From positions 1,922,001-1,986,000 of the forward strand of contig NZ_JAJFAY010000001.1 of assembly GCF_021083305.1 (NCBI RefSeq): a stretch of DNA of 64,000 nt, written 5' to 3'. Position 1 is the stretch's first letter. Each line of letters opens with the position of its first letter. This DNA is from Haladaptatus sp. DYF46 (GTDB taxonomy: Archaea; Halobacteriota; Halobacteria; Halobacteriales; Haladaptataceae). Of the stretch, positions 8,771 through 15,865 are shown piece by piece. Made by a program: the position numbers and the translations under genes. Below the pieces are notes generated by a model. It made no database searches. It was not told the origin of the DNA and worked only from the letters and a program-made list of their open reading frames with translations.

Positions 8771-9787
8771 CTAGTCGGTTTCAAAAACCGGATGGGAGTC
8801 GCGTACGTCCACGATCAGGTCACGAACCTCCTCGTTCACCTCCTCGTCGGGGACAACGGGGTCCATTCCGTCGAACACCTCGTGGACCATCGCGACGCCG
8901 TCCGAAAGCGTGTCCAAGCCGTATCCACCTTCGAGGACGAACCCGAGCGCCGCGCCCGCCTCGTCCGCCATCGCTCGAACGCGAGCGGTGAGCATGCCGT
9001 ATCCTTCGGTCGAAACACGCATCCGGGAGATGGGGTCGTGACGGTGGGCGTCGAACCCCGCGCTCACGAGCACGAGGTCCGGGTCGAAGTCGAGAATCGC
9101 GGGCGTGATGAGGTCGTCGAACACCGCTCGGTATTCCGGGTCGCCTGCCCCCGCCGGGAGCGGAGCGTTGAGAGTCGTTCCCACTCCGTCGCTCTCGCCA
9201 GACTCCTCGATTTCGCCCGTACCGGGATACAGCCCGTCCTCGTGAATCGAGACGTAGAACACGTCCCCGTCGCCGTAGAAGATGTCCTGCGTTCCGTTGC
9301 CGTGGTGGACGTCCCAGTCGATTATCACGACCCGCTCCGCATCGCCGTCGTCGATGACCGCTTGGGCCGCGACGGCGGCGTTGTTGAAGAAGCAAAATCC
9401 CATGGCGTCGTCCTCCACGGCGTGATGCCCCGGTGGACGACCCAGCGCGAACGGCGTCGAGCGGCTGTCTTCGCCCGCAAGTGCCGCCTTTGCGGCCCAT
9501 TTGGCCAGTCCCGCGCTTTCGAGCGCGGCGTCCCACGACTCCTCGACCGCGACGGTGTCCGGGTCCCAGTTGCCGCCGCCGCTCTCGCAGAACTCGCGAA
9601 ACTCCTCGACGTACCCTGCGTCGTGGACCGCGGTCACTTCGGCTTCAGTCGCGGGCGACGCTTCGACGTATTCGACACCGTGTTTTCGTGTGAGGGCCCG
9701 TCGAATCGCACGCAGTCGGTCGGGATTCTCGGGATGCCGCTTCCCGGTATCGTGAGCTAGACAGACCTCGCTGTAGCCGAATTTCAT
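8771..9787 (-). CDS. Histone deacetylase / acetoin-utilisation family hydrolase
   Basis: 338 aa zinc-dependent deacetylase of the HDAC superfamily. Seen motifs: RPPGHHAVEDDAMGFCFFNN (His pair and tight turn), IIDWDVHHGNGTQDIFY (Asp-x-His zinc ligands), SIHEDGLYPGTG, and LVLVSAGFDAHRHDP (zinc Asp). All expected catalytic residues are present. In Haloferax the homologue is HdaI. It overlaps the histone gene by ATGA (9784-9787), so the two are cotranscribed. The substrate may be acetylated histone or another acetyl-lysine or acetyl-polyamine target; the pairing is suggestive but does not prove it. Confidence 0.92.
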   Translation of the reverse strand: MKFGYSEVCLAHDTGKRHPENPDRLRAIRRALTRKHGVEYVEASPATEAEVTAVHDAGYVEEFREFCESGGGNWDPDTVAVEESWDAALESAGLAKWAAKAALAGEDSRSTPFALGRPPGHHAVEDDAMGFCFFNNAAVAAQAVIDDGDAERVVIIDWDVHHGNGTQDIFYGDGDVFYVSIHEDGLYPGTGEIEESGESDGVGTTLNAPLPAGAGDPEYRAVFDDLITPAILDFDPDLVLVSAGFDAHRHDPISRMRVSTEGYGMLTARVRAMADEAGAALGFVLEGGYGLDTLSDGVAMVHEVFDGMDPVVPDEEVNEEVRDLIVDVRDSHPVFETD

Positions 9788-10215
9788 TCGAACAGCCTGA
9801 AGTAAGTCTCGATGTCCTCCGCCTTAACCGTTCGCCGGTCCGCGTGATGGGCGAGTATCGTCGCGGCGGCCGCGACGTTGTTGGCGTAGTCTTCGAGGAT
9901 GTCGGCGAGCGCCACGCGCGCGTCCATCGAAACCCGGTAATCGTCGTCAATATCGAGACGGGCGATTCGGTCCACGGGGGCGACCGGGAGGACGAGATCG
10001 TCCTTGTCGATGACCTGTTGGACGCCGAAATCCGCCGCCATCAGCGTCTTCCGTCCGTCCTTCGTCGCCTGTTTCGCCGCGTCTACGGCCAACTCCGCGC
10101 CGTGAATCTGAATCCGGCGGGCGAGTTCTTCGGCGGCGTCCGCGCTGACGCGGAGGTCGCCTGCTTTCCGTCGGATTATCGTATCGACCGGCGCAAACGG
10201 AAGCTCAACGCTCAT
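9784..10215 (-). CDS. Archaeal histone, two fused histone folds
   Basis: 143 aa made of two tandem histone folds, about 1-66 (ELPFAPVDTIIRRKAGDLRV) and 75-143 (LPVAPVDRIARLDIDDDYRV). This is the double-fold form typical of Halobacteria, which pairs intramolecularly to mimic a histone dimer. It is acidic, unlike the basic histones of methanogens. A minus-strand GATTAAGG about 25 bases before ATG 10215 indicates a leaderless transcript. The deacetylase gene follows with a 4-base overlap. Confidence 0.93.
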   Translation of the reverse strand: MSVELPFAPVDTIIRRKAGDLRVSADAAEELARRIQIHGAELAVDAAKQATKDGRKTLMAADFGVQQVIDKDDLVLPVAPVDRIARLDIDDDYRVSMDARVALADILEDYANNVAAAATILAHHADRRTVKAEDIETYFRLFE

Positions 10216-10328
10216 AGTCCAAAGCGGAAGTCAGTCGCCCTTAATCTTTCCCTACCGTCCTTTGCGGCAAATCCGACGGGAAAACTGCCAGCACGAATAA
10301 AAAGGAAGACGGTGAACTGGCGAACACG

Positions 10329-10535
10329 ATGAGCGATCCACACGAACGCGACCGAACGATGGCAAAGGAAAAAGAGGAGTCCGAGGAAGCGGAGGGCGAA
10401 AAGGAGGCCGAGCAGGCCCGCGAAGAGGAACTCGAAGACGAAACGGAAGTGGAGCAAAAGCAAGCCCGCGAGGACGCGGCGACCGAGGAACAGAACAAGG
10501 ACAACCACCGCGACGAAGAGCCGTTCCAGAGCTAA
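10329..10535 (+). CDS. Small, highly acidic coiled-coil-like protein
   Basis: 68 aa, dominated by Glu, Lys, Asp, Gln and Ala, with no hydrophobic core; probably an extended helix or coiled coil. Third codon positions are GC-rich, like real genes here. An AT-rich AATAAAAAGG sits about 27-35 bases before ATG 10329, fitting a leaderless transcript. The opposite strand is also open, as a Leu/Phe-rich product expected from reversing Glu/Lys codons, so the plus strand is preferred. No family is recognised. Confidence 0.65.
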   Translation: MSDPHERDRTMAKEKEESEEAEGEKEAEQAREEELEDETEVEQKQAREDAATEEQNKDNHRDEEPFQS

Positions 10536-10574
10536 GGTAGCGAAATCGGTGCGGAGAGAACGGAAAAACCGACG

Positions 10575-12005
10575 TCAGAAGACGTCTTCGGCGTCGAGTT
10601 TCCCGCCGTGGCGTTCGCCGCGCGCGGTGACTTCCTGTCCGAGGTGAACGTCCGCGTCCGTCTCGACGCTTATCGTTTCGTCGCCGTCGTCCAACACGAC
10701 GGGGTTACCCGCTTGAACGACCGTGCCGGTGAATTCGACGAATTCGCCGTCGTTGGTCGTCGTTGCCGTATCGGTGTTTTCGGTCGTCGTTGCGTCCGTC
10801 GTGTCGTCAGTATCGTTCCCGCTTTCGAAGGCACCGAGACCGGTTTCCGAATCGGTCGAGTCGTTCTCGTCGTCCGCACCGGCGGTATCGGTCGGCGAAC
10901 CGCTGTCGAGGACGGAGATGGTTGACTGCCACCCCGCGGAGGCCTCGATGTCGTCGGCCCAACCGTCCTTGATGGAGACGTCCGCGAAGGCGGCTTTGTC
11001 GCCCGGTGCGAGTTCGCGGTCCGCTTTCTCGCCCCACAGCGCGACGCGGATGTCGCCCGTTTCGTCCTGCACGCGGACGTTTTTTACCTGTCCCTCCGAC
11101 CCGTCGTCCCGGTCGAAGGTCCGCTTCGGGTCCGTGGAGCGAATCACGCCGACGATGTCGGCCGTGTCGCCGATTTCGAGGTCTTCAATAGGCGTACTCT
11201 CCGGCACGTATTCGATGTCGGCGTCTATCTCCTCGACGGCACCGCGGTTGCCGACGTGAAGTTCGAGGTTGCCGTCGCGCTCGCGGACGTACCCGTCGAC
11301 GACTTCGACGGCGATTCCGGCGGAGAGTTCCTCGGCCGCGTCGGCGCGCTCGTCCCAGAGCGTGATTCGGACCCGACCCGTCTCGTCGCCGACGGTGAGG
11401 TTGGCGACTCTGCCTTCCGATCCGTCGTCCCGGTCGAAGGTTCGGACGGTTCCCGTGTCGAGCAGTTTGCCCTGCAGGTTCACGTCCGAGAGGCCGAGCG
11501 AGAGGTCGGACACCGTGTAGGAGTCCTGTACCTGCACGTCGATCTCCGTGTCGTCGTCGGGTTCCGCTTGATCGACGTTGACCTCGGTCCCGCTGTAACC
11601 GTCCGTCGGGCGGCCCTTGATTCGAAGCACCTGCCCCGGTTCGAGTTGCTCTTCAGCGGCCTGCGCGTGTTCGTCCCAGAGCGAGATGCGAATCGAACCC
11701 GTCTCGTCCGCGACGTCGACGTTCAGGACGTGGCCGTCCTCCGCGTCGTCCCCGTCGCGTTCGAAGGTCCGAACGTCGCCGATGCTCGTCACCTTGGCAA
11801 CGAACTTCACCTCCTCGATGCCGGGTTCGATGTCGGCGACCCCGTTCACTTCGCTTTCGCCCAGTTCGTGCGCGATGAGCATTGCGGCGGTTTCCTCGTC
11901 CGCAAGCCCACCCATCTGTTCGACTTTTTCCTCGACGGCGTCCCGGAACTCGTCCAGAGAGATGTCGGCGTCGAGGTCCCCGTGTACCTCGTCTATAACG
12001 CCCAT
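10575..12005 (-). CDS. Single-stranded DNA-binding protein RPA, multi-OB-fold
   Basis: 476 aa. After an N-terminal helical domain (1-60) come three OB folds with near-repeated cores (about 67-135, 163-250 and 262-355). Each has a TF-x-RD turn and a strand such as SLWDEHA, TLWDERA or ALWGEKA. An acidic Thr/Asp-rich linker (about 360-415) leads to a short fourth OB-like domain. RPA coats ssDNA in replication and repair. It lies beside the histone and deacetylase genes on the same strand; a histone-RPA neighbourhood also occurs in Haloferax (from memory, hstA near rpa2). Confidence 0.92.
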   Translation of the reverse strand: MGVIDEVHGDLDADISLDEFRDAVEEKVEQMGGLADEETAAMLIAHELGESEVNGVADIEPGIEEVKFVAKVTSIGDVRTFERDGDDAEDGHVLNVDVADETGSIRISLWDEHAQAAEEQLEPGQVLRIKGRPTDGYSGTEVNVDQAEPDDDTEIDVQVQDSYTVSDLSLGLSDVNLQGKLLDTGTVRTFDRDDGSEGRVANLTVGDETGRVRITLWDERADAAEELSAGIAVEVVDGYVRERDGNLELHVGNRGAVEEIDADIEYVPESTPIEDLEIGDTADIVGVIRSTDPKRTFDRDDGSEGQVKNVRVQDETGDIRVALWGEKADRELAPGDKAAFADVSIKDGWADDIEASAGWQSTISVLDSGSPTDTAGADDENDSTDSETGLGAFESGNDTDDTTDATTTENTDTATTTNDGEFVEFTGTVVQAGNPVVLDDGDETISVETDADVHLGQEVTARGERHGGKLDAEDVF

Positions 12006-12119
12006 AATCGTATTCGGTTGCAGGGTTGGCCGTCGCTTAAGCGTTGTCTTTGTGTCGGCAATCGGACGGGGTTCGCCGATCGCGGTGCGGTTCGTTCCAT
12101 GCAGAACAGTGGTCTCCCC

Positions 12120-12134
12120 TTCACTGATAAACCT
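12120..12134 (-). promoter_or_regulatory. Second copy of the 15-bp promoter-like box
   Basis: Minus-strand AGGTTTATCAGTGAA, identical to 8702-8716. It lies about 115 bases before the RPA start and downstream of the lipoprotein stop. If it is a functional TATA region, the RPA mRNA would carry a leader of about 90 bases. Confidence 0.3.
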
Positions 12135-12167
12135 ACGTTCCGTGCCTGAATGTTGCTTTCGTCGGCG

Positions 12168-12767
12168 TTACTTTTCCGCACTCGCGGTGGTGCTCCCGCT
12201 GTCGGTATCCGCGACGACTTTCGACTCACCCATGCTCTCGTGCGTGACTGTCACCGACTTCGGGAGCGCCCCTTCGAAGGTGAACGTTGCTCGGTATTCG
12301 ATTTCGGTGATACACTCGGAACACCCGACGCTGCCGTCCTTCTGCTTGGTTCCCATCGTCACCGTGAACGTGCTCGACTCCGTATCGCATTTCGCGCTCT
12401 CGATTTTCGGCCGGGTGCAGGAGTCGCTCCCCGTCATCGACCCCGTGACGACGAGTCGCTTCTTCGACTCCTCGAACTCGATAGCGGCATCGTTTTTCGG
12501 CTGACCGCACTCCGTGCTGATGACTTCCAGCGACCGGTCTTTCACGGTCGTATCCGTGGTCGAGGTCTGCGTCGTCGTTCCCGTTTCCGTCGTCCCCTCG
12601 GCAGTCGTGGTTTCGCTCGCCGTGGTCGTCGTGGTCTCGGTCGTCCCGGTTCCGCCCCCGTCCGACTCCGAGTTACCCGGACTGCCACCCTCTCGACTCA
12701 GACAACCGCCGAGCAGACCGACCGTCGTCGCCGCACCCGCACGTTTCAGGATGTCTCGTCGTTGCAT
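12168..12767 (-). CDS. Tat-exported lipoprotein, unknown function
   Basis: 199 aa from ATG 12767. The signal is MQRRDILKRAGAATTVGLLG, ending in lipobox LGGC (Cys22), with twin arginines at 3-4, so export is probably by Tat with lipid anchoring. A Ser/Thr/Gly-rich linker follows (about 28-70), likely glycosylated. The remaining domain has scattered Cys residues (for example ECGQ and GCSECI) that could form disulfides. No known domain is recognised. Its AT-rich promoter lies between 12768 and the divergent tRNA. Confidence 0.75.
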   Translation of the reverse strand: MQRRDILKRAGAATTVGLLGGCLSREGGSPGNSESDGGGTGTTETTTTTASETTTAEGTTETGTTTQTSTTDTTVKDRSLEVISTECGQPKNDAAIEFEESKKRLVVTGSMTGSDSCTRPKIESAKCDTESSTFTVTMGTKQKDGSVGCSECITEIEYRATFTFEGALPKSVTVTHESMGESKVVADTDSGSTTASAEK

Positions 12768-12899
12768 ACCACAGAGCACCACTTCCGTTCTAAAAGCACT
12801 GACGTAAGGAAAAATGGAAATTTGAGTTATCGACACGGTCGTCGCGTCCGCCATTCGTGCGGGTGGGTCGCATCCCCACACCGTCGTCACATCGCAAGC

Positions 12900-12907
12900 G
12901 CTATTAA
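12900..12907 (+). promoter_or_regulatory. TATA box of tRNA-Arg(GCG)
   Basis: CTATTAAG centred about 27 bases before the first tRNA base, the normal archaeal spacing. Confidence 0.55.
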
Positions 12908-12931
12908 GCCGACCGCGAAATGAATGACTGA

Positions 12932-13004
12932 GTCCTGGTAGGGTAGTGGACTATCCTCTTGGCTTGCGGAGCCAGGGACCGGAGTTCAAATCTCCGTCAG
13001 GACG
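12932..13004 (+). tRNA. tRNA-Arg (anticodon GCG)
   Basis: 73 nt. The 7-bp acceptor GTCCTGG pairs with TCAGGAC, followed by discriminator G. The anticodon stem TTGGC/GCCAG encloses loop TTGCGGA, giving anticodon GCG (decodes CGC/CGU). The T arm is CGGAG-TTCAAAT-CTCCG. CCA is not encoded. The last 20 bases recur several times downstream (see the repeat entry). Confidence 0.95.
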
Positions 13005-13072
13005 TCATTCTTACGGAATCAACCCGCGAGAGCAGTCGCTCTCGCGGGTCATGGAGGAAGATGACGACTCGG

Positions 13073-13565
13073 GGAGATTTGAATATGGAAGTCGCACGCC
13101 CGCGAAGGAGCGCATGCGACTGAGCAGGAACGTCTTCCTCAATTCAAATCTCCGTCAGGACGTTTTCAGAGCGTCAAACGACGAGCGTAGCGAGGAGTCT
13201 ACGCTCTGAAAACGACTGCGGAGATTTGAGCAGACGAGACGCAGCGCGCGAACGAATGTGAGCGTGACCGTCTCGGGGAGTTCAAATCTCCGTCAGAGCA
13301 AAGCTCTGACTGGCCTCACATTCGCTACGCTCATGTGAGACTCCGTCAGGACGTTTCTGCCAACACCGACGAGCGTAGCGAGTCGTACGTGTTGGCAGAA
13401 ACGGCTCGCGGAGATTTGAGCAGGGAAATCGCATGCCTGGGAGCGCAACGAAGTGAGCACCCCGGAACGGTTTCACGAGTTCAAATCTCCGTCATGACGT
13501 TCACTTCGTTCACGACCTGACTTGCCTCACGCTCGCGTCCGCTCGCGTGAGACTCCGTCAGGACG
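13073..13565 (+). repeat. Array of tRNA-Arg 3'-end copies and hairpins
   Basis: No gene is supported between the tRNA and 13595. The segment carries copies of the tRNA T-arm/acceptor end TTCAAATCTCCGTCAGGACG: full at 13143-13162, one mismatch at 13480-13499, partial at 13281-13296, and shorter GACTCCGTCAGGACG at 13339-13353 and 13551-13565. Opposite-strand fragments GGAGATTTGA occur at 13073, 13221 and 13410. Between them lie inverted repeats, for example GTTTTCAGAGCG with CGCTCTGAAAAC and GTTTCTGCCAACAC with GTGTTGGCAGAAAC, with GAGCGTAGCGAG-type loops. It resembles accumulated attachment-site scars beside a tRNA. Confidence 0.8.
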
Positions 13566-13594
13566 TTTTTCGAAACGCTACGACGAACTACTCC

Positions 13595-14341
13595 TCACTT
13601 CACCGCGCGAATCAACACCTTCTCGTTGCTGAAATCGGTCACCGCTCCGTCTTCGATGGTCACGTCGTAGACGACTTCGGCTTTCGACCCACGGACGAGT
13701 TCGTCCAGTTCCTCGCGCGCGCTCTCGTCCGGATTCGTGCGCTCCGCCCACGATTCGTAGTCGAGGTCCTTGCGCATGGTGACGGATTCCTCGATGGTGA
13801 GTCCGGCGTCGCGGAACCAATCCTGCCACCGCGCGACGGAATAGGCCTCGCCGTGGGTCGAATCGCGGAGGCGTTCGAAGCGGTTGTAGAAGGCGGCCAG
13901 TTCGTCGTCTTCGGGGACGATGTTATCCTCGAAGGCGACGACGCCGCCGGGCGCGAGAACGCGGGCGACTTCATCCACGAACGCACGCGGGTTCGGGAAG
14001 TGGTGGGCCGCGATGCGGCAGGTCACGGCGTCGAAGGTCCCGTCCGCGAAGGGAAGTCGCTCCCCGTCGGCGACCGCGCCGGAGATGGGAAACGCGTCGG
14101 TGGCCGTTTCGACCATCGCGGGCGTGGCGTCGGCGGCGATGACGGTGGGCACCGTTTCGGCGAGCACACCGGCGGTGTGTCCGGCACCGCACGCGATATC
14201 GAGTCCGCGCGTGGCGTCCTCGCACCACGAGGCGAGGAGTTCGAGGTCCGCACCGTCCCGGTGAACGTCGCTGTCGAGGTAGGAGGCCGCGACGCTGCCG
14301 AACGAATCCGTCGTCGCCCGTTTCCGTTCGATGTCGTCCAT
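13595..14341 (-). CDS. Class I SAM-dependent methyltransferase (UbiE/Methyltransf_11-like)
   Basis: 248 aa from ATG 14341 (MDDIERKRATTDSFG). The SAM site is motif I LDIACGAGHTAGVLAE (about 47-62), an acidic D after VIAADATPAM, then LPFADGTFDAVTCRIAAHHF and LAPGGVVAFEDNIVPE. These are the ordered motifs of small-molecule methyltransferases in the menaquinone/ubiquinone or arsenite/sterol-like group. The substrate cannot be predicted. It is a monocistronic minus-strand gene abutting the tRNA 3'-end array. Confidence 0.88.
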   Translation of the reverse strand: MDDIERKRATTDSFGSVAASYLDSDVHRDGADLELLASWCEDATRGLDIACGAGHTAGVLAETVPTVIAADATPAMVETATDAFPISGAVADGERLPFADGTFDAVTCRIAAHHFPNPRAFVDEVARVLAPGGVVAFEDNIVPEDDELAAFYNRFERLRDSTHGEAYSVARWQDWFRDAGLTIEESVTMRKDLDYESWAERTNPDESAREELDELVRGSKAEVVYDVTIEDGAVTDFSNEKVLIRAVK

Positions 14342-14676
14342 ATGGATCGTAGGACGAACGCCACAAAGGCCGTTGTCGTTCGCGCAGGTTTCGCCGACCG
14401 TGCGTTTGCCATGGTGTGACAGGCCAAATATGGCGCGAACCGTGACACTTTTGACCCTTGCGAGAATATTTACTCGTGTATGAGTAAAGTTGAGAACTAC
14501 CGACTGTTCGTTCGTGACTTGAAGAAATGGGCCGTCAAGAAAACAGCGAAGTAACCGGTATCCACGGTTACACCCACTGACGGTGGCTCCGTCAGGTCCT
14601 GCATCACCCTTTTCGAGCCGTTTGTCGTCGTTCGGAAGAGCATTCGTCCGGAGGAGTTTTTCATCGGCGGCGGGGA
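14342..14676. other. Intergenic region between divergent genes
   Basis: About 335 bp holding the promoters of the methyltransferase (minus) and the DUF309 gene (plus). The only coding candidate is a 24-codon Lys-rich frame at 14480-14554 (starting MSKVENYRLF). It lacks a well-placed TATA box and its composition differs from neighbours, so it is not called as a gene. Confidence 0.4.
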
Positions 14677-15303
14677 ATGAACCGTATGGACGCTTCCCTG
14701 CGGGCCGGGGTCGCAATCTACAACGCCGGCGAGTTCCACGCCGCCCACGACGCGTGGGAGGATCACTGGCTGGACCTCGAACGGGATACCGAGGACGAGC
14801 GACTTCTCCACGGACTGATTCAGTTCACGGCGGTGGTGTACCACGCGGGCGACGGGAACTGGGCTGGAATGCGGGGCCTCGCGGATAGCGCGGCCGCGTA
14901 TCTCGGCGGACTTCCGAACGATTATCGGGGCATCAACGTCGAGGCGGTTCGTACCTACCTCCGCGCGGTTCGGGACGACCCCGAACACGTCGAGCGCAAC
15001 GCGCCGCCGAGACTGACCAGCCGCGGAATCGTTCTCCGTCCCGACGACCTCGGCTTCGAGGAATCCTCGGTTGCCGCCGTCGTTCTGGCCGAGGAGTTCG
15101 GCTACGACGAATCGACGTTCGAACGGGCGGTGGAGTTCGCACGTGCCGACCTGAAATCCGGGGACGAGGGAAGTCGATTCATCACGTTCCTCATGGATTT
15201 CGTCCGCCAACCCGAAGACAGGGCGCTGATAGCACAGCGCCTCGGCCAGCACGTCGAAAAGCGGGAGTTTCGGGAGACGGACGTGGACGGGTTGTTCGAG
15301 TGA
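14677..15303 (+). CDS. DUF309 domain protein
   Basis: 208 aa (ATG 14686 is an alternative start). The N-terminal half carries the DUF309 signature FHAAHDAWEDHWLDLERDTE followed by LLHGLIQFTAVVYHA. These are conserved His/Glu/Trp residues on helices in a small family found in bacteria and archaea with no settled biochemical function. The C-terminal half is a haloarchaeal-type extension. It lies just upstream of, and on the same strand as, the DtxR-family regulator but is separated by about 100 bp with its own promoter space. Confidence 0.85.
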   Translation: MNRMDASLRAGVAIYNAGEFHAAHDAWEDHWLDLERDTEDERLLHGLIQFTAVVYHAGDGNWAGMRGLADSAAAYLGGLPNDYRGINVEAVRTYLRAVRDDPEHVERNAPPRLTSRGIVLRPDDLGFEESSVAAVVLAEEFGYDESTFERAVEFARADLKSGDEGSRFITFLMDFVRQPEDRALIAQRLGQHVEKREFRETDVDGLFE

Positions 15304-15401
15304 CGATCCCGACGTTCGTTCACGACTACCGTTCGCGATGTTCCGGGACGAATCGGACGGTGGGAATGATTTATGTCCGTGACACCCGCTAGAGTCAGAC
15401 G

Positions 15402-15842
15402 ATGAGCGAGGTTTCCGCGAGCGTCGGACGCTATCTCAGTACGATTCACCTCGTCAGCGAGAGCACCGGCCGTCCGGCCAAAACAGGCGAGTTGGCGACG
15501 GCGTTGGACGTGAGTGCGGCCAGCGTCACCGAAATGCTCGGGACGCTCGAAGCGCGCGACCTTGCGACCTACGAGAAGTACAAGGGCGCGACCCTCACGG
15601 ACGACGGCGAGGACACCGCACGCGAAGTCATGTGGAAACACTGCCTCGCGGAGAACTTCCTGCTGGGCGACCTCGAAATCGACGATCCGGAGGAGGCGCG
15701 GGAGATGGGGAACGCCCTCTCGGACGAGGTGGCGGCCCGCATCCGCGAACACATCGACCATCCGTGTGCCGGGGAGTGTAGCGCACCGAAGAGCGAGTAC
15801 AACGAATGCTGTGACGACGTGCGCGACGCCGAAGCGAAGTAA
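15402..15842 (+). CDS. DtxR/MntR-family metal-dependent transcriptional regulator
   Basis: 146 aa. The winged helix (about 1-70: GRYLSTIHLVSESTGRPAKT, then LDVSAASVTEMLGTLEARDL) is that of iron/manganese-dependent repressors. The dimerisation/metal domain follows with WKHCLAENFLLGDLEI and HIDHPC. The C-terminus contains five Cys in about 20 residues (CAGECSAP, then NECCDD), which may form an extra metal site. It probably represses metal uptake genes when metal is replete. A TATA-like ATTTATG near 15368-15374 fits a leaderless start. Confidence 0.87.
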   Translation: MSEVSASVGRYLSTIHLVSESTGRPAKTGELATALDVSAASVTEMLGTLEARDLATYEKYKGATLTDDGEDTAREVMWKHCLAENFLLGDLEIDDPEEAREMGNALSDEVAARIREHIDHPCAGECSAPKSEYNECCDDVRDAEAK

Positions 15843-15865
15843 GCGACCCGGACGGATCTACGCGA

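Noticed and set aside
10212..10508. Leu/Phe-rich minus-strand frame resembling a membrane protein
   Set aside because: It is the reverse of the Glu/Lys codons of the acidic protein at 10329-10535, which has a better promoter and codon use.
12946..13209. 87-codon frame starting inside tRNA-Arg(GCG)
   Set aside because: It runs through the tRNA and its 3'-end copies; the repeats explain the open frame.
13073..13565. Possible CRISPR array
   Set aside because: The repeats match the tRNA 3' end, vary in length and orientation and are irregularly spaced. There are no uniform spacers and no cas genes.
14480..14554. 24-codon Lys-rich plus-strand frame
   Set aside because: There is no TATA box at the right distance and the composition is unlike other genes here. 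It is kept only as a remark in the intergenic entry.
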